Origin: Symbiodinium natans
Lineage: Eukaryota > Sar > Dinophyceae > Suessiales > Symbiodiniaceae
Direction of reading: 5' to 3'
NCBI GenBank assembly: GCA_905221605.1
Contig: CAJNDS010002112.1
Span: forward strand, 124,001 to 188,000
Length of the DNA: 64,000 bases
In this document: piece after piece, positions 11,483 to 23,100 of the stretch
Layout of the letters: each line of letters begins with the position of its first letter
Numbering within the stretch: the first letter of the stretch is position 1
The notes under the pieces: model-generated
The model's input: the letters and a program-made list of their open reading frames with translations, nothing else
Told to the model about the DNA's origin: nothing
Databases searched by the model: none
Made by a program: the position numbers and the translations under genes

Positions 11483-11861
11483 GACCCCCCGTGCACTGTT
11501 ACAAGCCCGGAAAAAAAAACTCACCGCCATTTATATTTATTTATTTCTACCCAAACCTGTTTAAAGAGGTTACCTTACGTCATGGATTCTAGAAACCGCA
11601 AATTCGCCAAGACTAGAAACACCATTCTTTCAACCCTCGGGAACCTCAACCCTAAACAAACCTTTGTTTTTTTAACTTTACAACACACCCTACAACAACC
11701 CTTTTTTCAACCCTAAATACAAACCCTACGTGCAAACCCAAAGGAGAGTCGAGCCACGTTCATCCTCCGACTTCGTCTCGCTAACTGGCTACACCTGGGC
11801 GGTGGGGGGATCGAAGGCGGCTTGCTTATCCTGGGACATTTTGCGTAGTTTCTGGCTTATT

Positions 11862-12030
11862 GGGGGGGGGGGGGCGGAGGGCGGGGCGGGAGGGGGCGGG
11901 TGGAGGGGGCGGGGGCGGGGGCGGGGGCGGGGGCGGGGGCGGGGGCGGGGGCGGGGGACGGGGGACGGGGGGGTTTCGGGAGTTTCGGGGGGGGTTTAAG
12001 GGGATTTAGGAGGGTTTTGGGGGGTTTAGG
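11862..12030 (+). repeat. (GGGGGC)n G-rich minisatellite
   Basis: Poly-G followed by about ten GGGGGC units and G-runs fading into TTTAGGGG. Strong G-quadruplex potential. The ORFs across it are artefacts of the repeat. Confidence 0.9.
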
Positions 12031-12306
12031 GGGTTTAGAGAACCAATAATTTCTGCCACCTGCATGGCTGCCCAAAATAGAATGCTTAGAATTTAAAACA
12101 GCCCTGTGTTGAACCGCAAAGGCGAAGATGTTTAGGGTTTAAGACTTCCCCTGCTACCCGGTCGGTTAAGAATGGAGGCCGACGTGCTGCTAGGAGCTTC
12201 ACATTTCCTCTAAGCCCTATACCCCAACTGGTTTATTCGGACGTATCGCTCAGCCTTTGACCAGGCAAACCCCCTCCATTGAAATACGTACCTGACAAAA
12301 AGGCTC

Positions 12307-12430
12307 ACTTGAAGGTTCATGGGTAGTTATGAGTAGGGCCTATAGTAGGGTTCTAGGTACCTTAACAAGGCTTGCAGTACAAGATGCCTCAGGTACAACC
12401 CTACTTACAACTGCCCATGAACCTCCAAGC
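12307..12430. mobile_element. TIR family A element
   Basis: Left ACTTGAAGGTTCATGGG, right CCCATGAACCTCCAAG. Confidence 0.9.
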
Positions 12431-12458
12431 ATCCCTAAACCCTAAACCCTAAGTAAAC

Positions 12459-12557
12459 AAACCCAGTTTCGGGCTTGTCCGGGGTATCCGCCGAGGCATC
12501 GTTCCCAGGCTCCGGCGCCTGCGGCGCTGCCTGTGCGGGGCCGGGATCAACGGCTCC
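12459..12557 (-). CDS. candidate exon, Pro/Ala/acidic low-complexity
   Basis: Exactly 33 codons containing PAQAAPQAPEPGNDASAD, between ATGCAG|GGA and TTT|GTTTAC. It resembles a disordered linker. The plus strand is also open through this island. Confidence 0.35.
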
Positions 12558-12879
12558 CTGCATGGACTGAAACCTGGGCTCAAGGGCGTGTGGAGAGTAG
12601 GGGGAGTTTAGGGGGCCATGCCCTCCGATTCTCAGACTGGGTCTGACTGCATCTGAACCCTAGACCCTAAACCCTAAACCCCAAACCCTAAACCCTAAAC
12701 CCTAAACCCAAGTCTGAATCCTCAACCCAAAACCCAACACTCAGATCCGAGCTCAACGGCTCGACAAAGCTGCACGTGAAACCAATTTTGCTCGTCATCA
12801 AGCTGTATGCCGCGGCCAGCAGATCTACCAATACAGAGATCTTAATCATTAGAGAAGGGTTTGGCGAATAAAGGGAGCT

Positions 12880-12956
12880 TAATAAGTAGAATAGGGTTTC
12901 GGGGGTTCTTATAGGGACCATAGGGGAGTACTATTCGGAATTCTTCCGACCCCTGC
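12880..12956. mobile_element. family D element
   Basis: AGAATAGGGTTTCGGGGG start, CTTCCGACCCCTG end. Confidence 0.8.
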
Positions 12957-13087
12957 GGTACCCTTGTGCTCGGAAAGGTGCGACCAGTCTACATATGGCG
13001 GCAATTCCACGCGCACGGCGGATTCATGCCGATTCCAACACACAGAAGCTTCAGGGGCACTTGCGAGTCGTTTCCGGCTTGGGTGGT

Positions 13088-13132
13088 CCTAAACCCTAAA
13101 CCCTAAACCCTAAACCCTAAACCCTACACCCT
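13088..13132 (-). repeat. CCCTAAA array
   Basis: Six units, 20 bases before the acceptor of the candidate exon at 13,152. Confidence 0.97.
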
Positions 13133-13151
13133 AAATTCCCTCAACCCACAG

Positions 13152-13318
13152 GAGCTGCCGAGCAGCCAGCTCTGGATGCTCGCGCTTCCCGGGCTGCGCA
13201 GTCGGATCTTGCCCGATTGGAAGCTGATCTCGTTGCGGACGTCATCGAAAGACAAGTCTCTGACCTCCGCGGTTTTAAGGCGGTTTACCAAGCATTCACT
13301 CGACTCACTGCTCAGTAG
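13152..13318 (+). CDS. candidate terminal exon, Ala-rich helix ending in TAG
   Basis: 55 codons including the stop after CAACCCACAG|GA. The peptide is helical (contains SDLARLEADLVADVIERQV) and about half its codons begin with G, a strong coding signature. A CCCTAAA array ends about 20 bases upstream of the acceptor. The opposite strand is also open, so the strand is likely but not certain. Confidence 0.4.
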
Positions 13319-13472
13319 GGAGTATGGTAGGGGGTACTAAAACCCACATGAAGGACTGCTAGTCTAATCCCACAAAATGGCAGACATCAAAAAAGAGGCC
13401 TCTTGCCATCTCACTGAAACGTCAAGCTGTTCTTCTTACGGCCTCGAGGAGGTTGTAGATCTGTGTGGGATC

Positions 13473-13589
13473 CTTGGTAGCCCAATAACCGTATTATAAT
13501 GAGGACACCCTTTATTTCGGTTGGTTACGTTATAAGGGAACCCAGAACCCAAAAAAATAACGGGGAAAGGGTACCACTGGGCTACCAAG
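13473..13589. mobile_element. TIR family C element (CTTGGTAGCCCA)
   Basis: Perfect ends CTTGGTAGCCCA / TGGGCTACCAAG, with internal GGTTACGTTATAAGGGAACCC. Confidence 0.9.
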
Positions 13590-13913
13590 AGGGGGTCATT
13601 AAAAAAAAAAAAAACAAAAACAAAAAACAACCTTTTGCCCTAAACCCTAACCCTTTTGAAACCGGAACTGAGCTCTATGCCGGCGTCGCAAACACTCTGA
13701 AGTGCTGGCTTAAGTGAAAGTCTACAGTAGAGAATACCTCTCAAGCTTCATTGATGAGAGTCAAAACCCTAAACCCTAAACCCTGAACCCGAATGACCAT
13801 GTTAATCTACCAAGGATCATTCCCTTTCTTCCGACCATCTGCCGCGGGATACTGCTCGAGCGAGGTCCCTCGCAGGCAGCACCAGGCAGGCGTCCATTTG
13901 CCTGGCTCATTCT

Positions 13914-13988
13914 GGGTTTAGGGTTTGGGGTTTAGGGCTTAGGGTTTACGGTTTAGGGTTTAGTTTAGGGTTTAGGGTTTAGGGTTTG
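13914..13988 (+). repeat. TTTAGGG array
   Basis: About ten units with variants, running into the left end of a TIR element at 13,995. Confidence 0.95.
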
Positions 13989-14026
13989 GGGCTGGTTCTT
14001 AGTAGGGGATGAGGGAATGAGGTACC

Positions 14027-14130
14027 CTATCCCCCAATATGGGGGGATCTCCGACATTGGGGGCACCTTATTGGGGTCCTTATTAGAAGGTAATCCTACT
14101 ACTTGGGGGCTTATACGAGCGGTCCCTGAC
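14027..14130. mobile_element. family E element nested in a larger TIR element
   Basis: Contains TCCGACATTGGGGG, ACCTTATTGGGGTCC and ACTACTTGGGGG, the family E core. Confidence 0.75.
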
Positions 14131-14142
14131 TGTTGTAAACCC

Positions 14143-14171
14143 CTATGTATATGTATATATATATATATATA
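14143..14171. repeat. TA microsatellite
   Basis: (TA)n tract within the TIR element at 13,995. Confidence 0.95.
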
Positions 14172-14496
14172 CCCCTTAAGATTTCTAGGGTGCCTCATTC
14201 CCCCAGTCCCTACTAAGAACGAGGGGCTCATCCTGGGCTTGCTTGGAAACAGCCGCAGTATAATATCGGCACCCCAACAGACACGCCGACCACAATTCAG
14301 AACAACCTCCACACACACACACACGTACACACAAGACAAGGACAACTGGGCTCACCAAAGCAGATATTGCTAGTACCTAGGCCTTCGGGCTTCGGAACCA
14401 TTTCTTTATGAAAGCCTGGTCGCAACCATCATGAACCCCAAGATGCTGACACTAAGAAACGGCCGAACTACCAGGTCCCGGTGTGCAAGCTCGCAA

Positions 14497-14625
14497 GGGT
14501 TTAGGGTTTAGGGTTTAGGGTTTAGGGTTTAGGGTTTAGGGTTTAGGGTTTAGGGTTTAGGGTTTAGGGTTTAGGGTTTAGGGTTTAGGGTTTAGGGTTT
14601 AGGGTTTAGGGTTTAGGGTTTAGGG
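14497..14625 (+). repeat. (TTTAGGG)18 perfect interstitial telomere-like array
   Basis: 129 bases of uninterrupted heptamers, the longest perfect array in the window. It ends about 20 bases before a candidate 3' splice site. Confidence 0.98.
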
Positions 14626-14644
14626 CGCCCCAAAACACCAGCAG

Positions 14645-14718
14645 GCTCGGCCTACAACACCCTTGCCCTGGCGGATCTCAAGAAGATCCTCCAGCACCGC
14701 CATGGGTACAATGTCTGA
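14645..14718 (+). CDS. candidate exon immediately after an 18-unit telomere-like array
   Basis: After CACCAGCAG|GC the frame encodes YNTLALADLKKILQHRHG and ends in TGA. The opposite strand is equally open, so only the presence of a coding-like island is supported, not its strand. Confidence 0.25.
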
Positions 14719-14899
14719 GCCACAGGGGCTTCGAAACCAAAAGCTGCACGAGGATCTCAGATACTAAAGCCCTAAAAACAGCCTCGTTGCGGCCTGCCAG
14801 GCCCCGTAAGGTCATCGCCTCCTACAAAACACAACTGAAACGCAGCTGCCCTACTCAACGCTGAGGTATAAGTTCGGCAACCTATAAACTATCTTAAGG

Positions 14900-14940
14900 C
14901 ATTTGTAACCCTACTTAGAACTACCCATGAACCTTCAAGT
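14900..14940. mobile_element. TIR family A solo right end
   Basis: Only TAACCCTACTTAGAACTACC and the terminal repeat remain. Similar solo ends occur at 15,652-15,675 and 51,734-51,759. Confidence 0.8.
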
Positions 14941-15246
14941 GCCCGTTGTGGGTTCTGGTTGGTTGCTTTTACAAGGGAGCCCACAGACCAAGAAGGACAA
15001 AAGGCCACCACGGGGCATAGGGGATTCGGGGCACAAGCAGGCGAGGATTCTGTCACGAGGTGCAAGTGAAAAAGTCCTTGACGAGGTTCAAGTGAAAAGG
15101 CATCAACATGGAGGATGCATGGGGGTTGGGGGGCTCAGGGGGCCTACTTACATAAATTGCGCACTTGGGGCAGTTCGTAGTTGATTTCTATAGGGACTGC
15201 GCGGGGAAACTAGTTCATTTAGACTCCTGTGTTGGCCACACTGCAC

Positions 15247-15345
15247 GGGTAGCCATTATCAGGGTGGTTTACGAGGGCCCTTGGTATAGAGTGCAGTAAA
15301 GGTAAGGGGCCATCTTAAGGGACCGTGTAACTACCCTTCTAGGGA
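15247..15345. mobile_element. TIR family H-like element
   Basis: GGGTAGCCATTATCAGGGTGG near the left, GGGACCGTGTAACTACCC at the right. Confidence 0.65.
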
Positions 15346-16362
15346 TGTCAGCTCGCGTCCCTGCTTGTCAAATGCTGAAGTGCTGATCACGTGCCCGCTC
15401 GGGCGGGGACAACTGATCCAGCTTCACTTTGTGGATGGATTCAAGTTAACTGAACCTCACACAAAAATGACATGCAGACCTCAACGCAGAATAGGGCCGC
15501 AGGTCTCCCGACCTTGCAGTCCTTGCGCAACTCTCCAACACACCCAACCTAACCAAGAGCTGATATCGGCCGAACTCCCAAGATGCGACGGTTGTCTGCA
15601 GCAACAGGGTTTAGGGGTTAGGGTTTAGGGTTTAGGGTGCTTAGAATCCGGACGTTAACCCGTGAACATTCAAGTAGGGTTTTGGGGAACAGGGTTTAGG
15701 GTCCAAAGCCCCCTCGCAGCTGCACAGACGATTTGTGCAGGCTTTGACCCATATCCTATGAAGCCAGCAAAGCGGGCCTTTGTCGCTGACGCTTCTGCGA
15801 TCTTGTGTGCTTCGACTCGGTAGCGAGCATTGACGTCCGTCGGCGTTGACTAGATGGGCTTGGCGCAGTGGGATAAGCGGGCTGAATCTTTTTCACACCA
15901 GAAGTCTGCCATGAATCCTGCCATAAGACTCCGTATGTCATCCAAGGCCCCATCACCCAGGAAGCATGAAGATCCAAGGTGTAGGGGGGGGGGCAACCCA
16001 CCTACCCCTAAAACTGTTGAAGCCCTTTTCGCAGCAGGCTGGTTGGATGAGCACTAAACCGAAGGTTGCAGCAGGGCATTTATGGCCTACAGGGCCCATC
16101 TAAGTGTGGTGACGGGCCCCATGAGGCCCGTCATCCGTTGCCGACTACATGCCTGCAAGGCAGCGGAAGGGGATTCTGCACTGTCTCGGCCTATAGATGT
16201 ATGTCACGAGTGCGCGAGGAGGGGTCGTGTAGTTGCGGGTTGGAGAGGGATTCTGTTGTGAGGGTTTTCATTCGAGAGGTCACTCTGTAGCGAAGCACTT
16301 CCGCGTAGAAGCGTGTTCCCAGAGAAGTCCAGGTCTCCCACGCTAAAACTTTTTAGGAACTA

Positions 16363-16453
16363 CCTGGGGCCCTATTTACCTACAGTTTTAAGGGGATATA
16401 CCCACGAAATAGGGGGGTACTTACGACTAATCTGTAAGTATATAGGGTCCCAG
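16363..16453. mobile_element. TIR family G element (CCTGGGACCCTA)
   Basis: CCTGGGGCCCTATTTACCTACAG start and GTATATAGGGTCCCAGG end. Confidence 0.85.
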
Positions 16454-16659
16454 GCAAAGCCCCCAAACCCCGCAAAATGAAACTGCAGAATTTCGGAGAC
16501 ATTATTCTGCGGCCGCTATGCAAAACCTGCATGGCGTGCCCTCCTTTTCTGGTTAGGGGTTTATAGAGATTAGGGTCGGGTTTAGGGTTTAGGGCTTCTG
16601 GGCATGAGAGCTGCCGCGCGAAGAAGGCGCCCGCGCTCCTCTCTCTTGTTTTAGTTTTT

Positions 16660-16687
16660 TTTCTCGCTCTCTCTCTCTCTCTCTCTT
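16660..16687. repeat. (CT)n microsatellite
   Basis: CTCTCTCT run of about 24 bases. Confidence 0.95.
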
Positions 16688-16934
16688 TCCCTGAGAAAAG
16701 GATACGTGTGCTTAAGGTAGGTCTGCACATTGACATGTTGTGGTCGTATATGTATATATAAATATACATAAGAGAAAGATATTCAGCATTTCAGCATGTC
16801 TGCACATAGCAGGTCGGAATCCCCTGTTGACTGTACAAACGAAACTTGTAAACTTGCAGGCTTCGACCTAAACTCCTTACAGTTGGGAACCTAAGCAGCC
16901 TAACTAAGCAACGAGAAAGCCCTAGACGAGGGCC

Positions 16935-17014
16935 ACCCTAAACCCTAAACCCTAAACCCTAAACCCTAAACCCTAAACCCTAAACCCTAAACCCTAAACC
17001 CTAAACCCTAAACC
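16935..17014 (-). repeat. (CCCTAAA)11 array
   Basis: Nearly perfect, located just 3' of the TGA of the proposed sirtuin gene. Confidence 0.98.
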
Positions 17015-17089
17015 TTCAAGGAGGAGAGCTGTTTCTTAGGTTCCCAGACCACACATCCCTCCGCCCTATGCCGTCAAAGGGGGGATCTT

Positions 17090-17191
17090 TCATCCCGCGC
17101 TCTTGTCGGCTTCGTCCCGGGCCTGTGACTTGCGCGCAATCCACTTGTACGTGTCTGGGTACGTCTCCTGCGCAGCCGGACGCGTGCGATC
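17090..17191 (-). CDS. probable last exon of the sirtuin gene, ending in TGA
   Basis: Encodes 33 codons containing [16 protein letters not shown], rich in charged residues, then TGA. The acceptor CCCTAAACCCCAG|GAT is essentially the end of a telomere-like array. Phase 0 fits exon 17. It could instead be the last exon of a separate gene. Confidence 0.5.
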   Translation of the reverse strand, partial: DRTRPAAQETYPDTYKWIARKSQARDEADKSAG

Positions 17192-20100
17192 CTGGGGTTT
17201 AGGGTTTAGGGGTAAGGTTTAGGGTTTAGGGTTTAGGGTTTAGGGTCTAGGGTCTAGGGTTTAGGGTTTAGGGTTTAGGGTGCGCAACCTTGTCAAGATA
17301 CCCTCCAACCCATGCAGGCGCCATCAACTGCCGTGTTTGCTTCCGGCGGTGCCATGTGTTGCAACATGGCGTTGTCGGGGATGGTGGGGCAACGTCAGCA
17401 ATAAGGCAAGGGCAGCGGCAACACGTTTTCGACACCCCAGGCTTGTGCTCCATTCCTACAATTGAAGATGGAGGCCTCATCAAAAGGCTCCTATGTAGTA
17501 CCTTTTTGGGGTAGTATACTAGAAGCCACTATAGCTAAACCGCAAAGGAACTACATTAGAGCCTTCAGGTACACAGTATCCGAGGCCCAAGAACAGGGAG
17601 CACTTTGACTCCAGATTGGTCTAAATCCAATATCAGCCCATCCTGCGATGGGTCCTCGTCGTTCTGAGAAAAACACGTCCTCTGTCACAAGCCCTTACGC
17701 CCCCTTCAAGGGGGCTTTGCAGTTTCTTTGCCGAAGGTGCCCAGCATCGTCTCAGAGGCTTTGAGTCTTCAAGACCTGGCAAACTTGTCCACGTCTAACC
17801 CTAAACCCTAAACCCTAAACCCTAAACCCTAAAGCTGCGCCGGGCAAGTAGGGGAGGCTCTTGGCAGCTCGTTCGCTTCTGCAGGCTTCTACGTTTCCTG
17901 CCTGCCTGACGCTAAACTGCCCTGCTTGCAAACCCATGGCATTGGGTGGCTCAGGACTTCTGCCTCAGTTTAGGGTTTAGGGTTTAGGGTTTAGGGTTTA
18001 GGGTTTAGGGCGATAAGTTTAGGACTTTACCTGGCACCTGGGACCCTATTTACCTACAGATTCGTCGTAAGTACCCCCTATTTAGTAGGTAGAACACCTT
18101 GACACTGTAGGTGCGAAATTAGGGTCCCAGGCTAGGTTGAGTCCTAAACCCTAAACCCTAAACCCTAAACCCTAAACCCTAAACCTTAACCCTAAACCCC
18201 TAAACCCTAAACCCTACACCGGGTTTTGGGACTTAAGGTACTTATCGGCCCGGCCTGGGCCTTTGACCGGCGGATGCCAAGGCCAAAAGCTCCTCCTCCC
18301 AACCTAAGGCATTTCTTCTTTTGGCGAGGGGGGAGGGGGGAGGGGGGTTGTTAGGGTTTAGGGTTTAGGGTTTAGGGTTTAGGGTTTAGGGTTTAGGGTT
18401 TAGGGTTGAGGGTCCTAAGGGGCGTTTTTGCTTTCGGAGACGGGGGGGGGGGAAGGCGGGATGCATTTTTTCGGCCACCCGCCTAGCTGACCAATCTTGG
18501 ACGCACTGCAGGGAGCTTACTGGCCATGACGTAGGGTTTAGGGTTTAGGGTTTAGGGTTTAGGGTTTAAGGTTTAGGGGTTGTTGGGGTTGTTGGGGTTG
18601 TTGGGGTTGTTGGGGATATTCCTAGAGGAACCCGAAACCCGAAACCCAAGGGTATAGGTTGTCTTCGGGTCTGCTTCAGGGCTGTTTGGCAAACCGTGAC
18701 GGTTGGGCTCATGCCAAATTTTTTGGGCTGAACGGTTCAGTCTTCTCACCTCCGACATTTCATACATTAGGGTTTAGGGTTTGGGTTTAGGGCTTAGGGT
18801 TTGGACGGGAATGCACAAAAAGACAGCCGAATTTAAGATCAGGGTGCATGAGTTTCTACAAGTTAGCAGCAGCAGGTCTAGGATGAGGAAGGCGAAGACT
18901 GTCTTCCGAGGAAGGCGACGACTGACAGGACATGGCGAGAGAGATTTCTTAAAGGTTCATGGGTAGCAAAAAGCCTGGTAATGAAGTGCCTTAACTAAGG
19001 GCTTAGGGTTTAGGGTTTAGGGCTTAGGGTTTAGGGTAAGGTTGCAACCCTACTTTATGACTGCCCATGAACATTCACGTGCTCCAAGTACAGTAATCTA
19101 GTTGGCAGTTCCCAGCGGCCTACATGACTAATGAAGCCTGGCAGACCATTCGCAGACGTTGCTTGAAGGTCCGCGGATAGTAAAGAAGGTGTGTTTAAGT
19201 AAGGTAACCTATATTACAACCTTCAGTAGGGTGCTTATAACTCAAGGCCTTAGAATCTTAGGGCCTCTGGGTTTGTGGGGGAGGAGGAGCCGAGAAGGGC
19301 TTGAGGACTGGCTCAAGTCGGGAAGGAATTTGAGGTTGAGCAAACACTAGGCAACTCGTTTATAAAAGGGGATGCTGGCCTTGCTGATTAGACAGGGCCG
19401 TGCATATCAGGGCTCAAGGTCAGGATGGTTTTGACGCTCACAGCTCGGGGAAGCCTCGCGAGGCTTAGGGCTAGGGTTTAAGGGGAACCTGGTACAAATC
19501 ACGCACTTCACCCGAGGAATCCACTGCTTAAAAGTTGAGACTCTGGCGCACCACTCTTTGCAACCCGCTTTTGGTTCAGGCGGCTTGAGGGAACCACCCG
19601 AAAGCCAAAACACTCAACACCATAAAACTGCTTCATAGCTGGGATAGTAATAAAAATTTAAATTGCTATTCCTAAGTACCCTTCAAGATGTAAAATGTTA
19701 CCCCACTATGACAAAGAAAACACCAAAGATGTTGAGCCAAAGAGCCGAGAGCTTCGGCCAGCGCTTGGCAGCCCTCATCGCATGTGCCTGTCAGGGAAAT
19801 ATGCTATAGGGTTTTGGGGGTAGGGTTTAGGGTTTAGGGTTTATATAGGGTTTAATGTTCCACTCGCTTTTGTGGAAGGGGGCACTATTATGCGATGTTC
19901 CGAAAATCCTATACAGGACCCCCCCATTGTTTAGGGTGGTCCTCAATTATGCGATGTTTGCCCGGCCGGGGTTGAAGGGCGGGGGGCCGGGGAGCCAAAA
20001 ACTAAAAAAAGTTTTAGAAACTCCGGAGTTTTTTGGTTGTCCAGCCTTAATTCCTTTTAAAATTTCATTACGAAACAGGCCCCCAAACAATTTTCCAAGG

Positions 20101-23100
20101 GAGTAGCCCACGAGCTGCCCTCATTCGCTTTGGCAAGTTGTTTCGGTGGTCCGCATTTATGCGGAGCCCCGGCGACCGTGGAGCTACAAAGCCTGGAAAG
20201 CTTAGACCCTCAAGCTTCAAGGCTTCCCCTCAACCCTCGACCCCTAGCCGCCCTACCCCCAGCCCCGTCCCAGCCCCAGCCCACAGTATTCAGGATCCCC
20301 GAAAACCCCAAAATTGTTGGGGGGGGGGGGGCCTGCGCACTAAAGCGAGTCCAACATTAGGGTTTAGGGTTTAGGGTTTGGGAATTAGGGGGCCGCAAAA
20401 GTCTTCTCTGTATCGCTCGGGCTTTTTTCGGATGACCCCCGCCTAATTACACCTCAAGCATTTCCAACACACCCTTCAGGTACGAGTAAGCTGGAGTAGT
20501 GCGACACCAGTGGTCAAGTCTTGTGTACAAGACTTTTTGCGGATGTGTATGGAGAGCAAGCTGCGTTTTTGACTGTTGGACTCGTTTTGCAGATGGGCTT
20601 GCAATCAAAGTCAAGTGCGACAGTACATGCACACACAAATGCCGGACATGTAACCCCAAACGTAAGCCCTAAACCCTAAACCTCGTCAAAATGGCACAGG
20701 CCTTCGTGCCAAACATCTCGCCAGTTGCTCTTCCCTTTCAGCCTCAGACGCTGTGTGCAGAAAGCGAACTGCCCACTTGCTCCTACCCATTAGAGGTTAA
20801 GACGACGACTCACCCCTTTGAACACTAAATGCCTCAGCCTCTACACCCCCAAGCTCGCTTATACTTAATCCGGAAAGCCCTCCTGAAATCACCCCCTACG
20901 CCCCCAAACCCTAAACCCTAAACCCTAAACCCTAAACCCTAAACCCTAAACCCTAAACCCTAAACCCTAAACCCATCCGAGGCTCAGAAAGCGAAAGCCG
21001 TTGTACAGCCGGTCCAAGGTGCCAGAAGGCTCCCTGCAAGCATGACCAGTCTTTTTGGGTGGGTTTTGGGTTTAGGGTTTAGGGTTTAGGGTTTAGGGTT
21101 TAGGGTTTTGGGTTTAGGGTTTTTTTGCCACCTGCCTAGCAGCCTCGCAACCACACTGCAGGGATGCAAGCGGTCCATGTGATATGTCTTAAGAAGGTTT
21201 AGGGGTTTAGGGTTTAGGTATCTGGGTACAGATAGATGGGCATTTCCCAAAATAGGGGGTACTCCTTGTATACCCCAAATCCCCTTAAAGGGACCCCCCA
21301 AAAAGGTTACCACTATTTTCGGAACCCCCCCCCCCCCGCCCAATATGCATCTATATACATATGTATACGTCTGTATACAAACATGTGATACTAGCACAAT
21401 TATTTATCTCCACAATAAGTTGTGAATTCCTTTGCCTTGGTAGCCCAGCAACCATAGTATAAGAAGGGCTCCCTTCTTGGGGCTGGTTACCTTATAGGGG
21501 AACCCAGAACGCAAGAACATGGAAAACAGGGCACCATCGAGCTACCAAGTCGCGAATTCCAAAGCGCTGCAAATACTAATCCCTATCTTGCCCTTATCAG
21601 GCATAAGAATGTTTTTGCTTTTTTGGTGGGTTCTTAAGCAAATGGTAGCAGTCCAGTTGGTATTCTGCCTGCTTTGGGGCTTAGAGTTTTTTGCTTCGAC
21701 GCCCGCGGCTCGGACACGCGTTTGCGCACGCCTGCAACAACCTGAAAACCCTCTCTCTCTCATGTACTCAGGCAAGATGACAACCCTAATCCCTACATTC
21801 TAAACCCTCTTAATCCTAAATCCCAAACCCTAAATCCTAAAGCCTAAACGCTGAACCCTTACCGCCTGTTGATGAGAAGCCGCGGTGTCTTGGGAGGCGT
21901 CTGGCCGACCAGGCTCGCGAAGGGTTCGACCACAAGAGATGTTCCCATGACAATCAGCAGGTCCTTACCACGAGGATGCCCCCGGCAACGTGGAAGGAAG
22001 ATAGTACCCCTAAACCCCTAATCCCATGAGCCCTAACGCAGAACCCCCTCCCACTTTTGGTCCGTGCCAACCTACGTAGCGAAGCCCTGACCTCACAAAA
22101 AATGTGCACATGCAGTTCCCCAGTCATGCCGGAAACTCCCTAAACCCTAAACCCTAAACCCTAAACCCTAAACCCTGAACCCTAAACCCTAAAACCCTGA
22201 CTTGTGCATCGGGCAAGATAAGAGCGCTAATACCCCAAATCCTAAACACTCAGCCCTAAATAACCGCAACCCCCTGGAGAGAAGCCCGAAACCCGAGAAG
22301 TCCTCAACCCTGAGCCTGAACCCCTTCTAAACCCTGAAGCTGAACCCAGAACCTTTGTTCAATCAACCCTAAACCCTAAACCCTAAACCCTGGAATGCCT
22401 GAAAATGAACCCCCGAATGCCTGAACCCGGAACTGCAGTCCTGGTTGCACAGGCTCCCAAATCCTCGTCGTTCAGCTCCCAAAACCGGTCCGGCAAGCTC
22501 TCCCCAAACAGAACCACACGCGGCTTCCTTGGAGAACTTGCGCCGAAAGGGCTTAGGGTTTAGGGTTTAGGGTTGTTTAGGGTTTAGGTTTACCTGGGAC
22601 AAACCCTAAACCCTAAACCCTAAACCCCAAACCCCAAACCCTAAACCCTAAACCCTATCAAGGGCCCATGCAACTGCCCCAAGATATGCCACCCCGCCAA
22701 GCAGACTAGGGGTTCAGGGTTTAGGGTTTGGGGTTTGGGGTTTAGGGTTTAGGGTTTTGGGGTTTAGGGTTTGGGGTTTAGGGTTTAGGGCCAATCAGAC
22801 GAAGGGTTCAGGGGGGTTGCTTATCTCAACGGCTCTCAGTCAGAGAGCCCCAGGTTTCAACACATCATTATCAGGCGTTTACATCGCCTCGAGGGTTTTG
22901 GGCTTGAGGACTTTCTGAACTCTTTGCCCTAAACCCTAAACCCTAAACCCTAAACCCTAAACCCTAAACCCTAAACCCTAAACCCTAACCCTAAACCCTA
23001 AACCCTCCGAGACCAAGAGACGAATTTCGGCTTCAGCTGTGGGCTTCGGTCCCAGGGACGGGCGAGAAACACTGCGGAGGAAAAGATGCACTTACCGATG

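Larger units (their letters stand above)
13995..14222. mobile_element. TIR element (GGCTGGTTCTTAG) carrying family E and a TA repeat
   Basis: Ends GGTTCTTAGTAGGG..TGAGGGAATGAGG and CCTCATTCCCCC..CCCTACTAAGAAC form the terminal repeat. The right half (TA repeat, CTTAAG, TAGGG) matches 40,481-40,575. Confidence 0.8.
14720..16360. other. mostly unique sequence with short TIR remnants
   Basis: Contains family A right ends (14,900, 15,652), the family H-like element (15,247) and a small TTTAGGG cluster at 15,607-15,640. ORFs of 67-87 codons lack recognisable domains. Confidence 0.5.
17797..18580. repeat. arrays in the last introns of the sirtuin gene
   Basis: CCCTAAA at 17,797-17,833 and 18,143-18,220; TTTAGGG at 17,968-18,012, 18,353-18,415 and 18,533-18,580. 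The last passes into a (TTGTTGGGG)4 minisatellite at 18,577-18,614. Confidence 0.95.

Noticed and set aside
11246-11716. Longest ATG-type plus-strand ORF in the first 20 kb (156 codons)
   Set aside because: It spans the TTGTCGCGG cluster, poly-G and A/T-rich sequence; three frames are open together and the peptide has no domain.
11730-12075. Gly/Arg-rich and Pro/Ala-rich ORFs on the two strands
   Set aside because: Direct translation of the GGGGGC minisatellite.
20684-20700. Partial resemblance to the dinoflagellate spliced leader (GCCATTTTG on minus)
   Set aside because: Only nine bases match and the GGCTCAAG end is missing. No convincing spliced-leader relic was found in the window.
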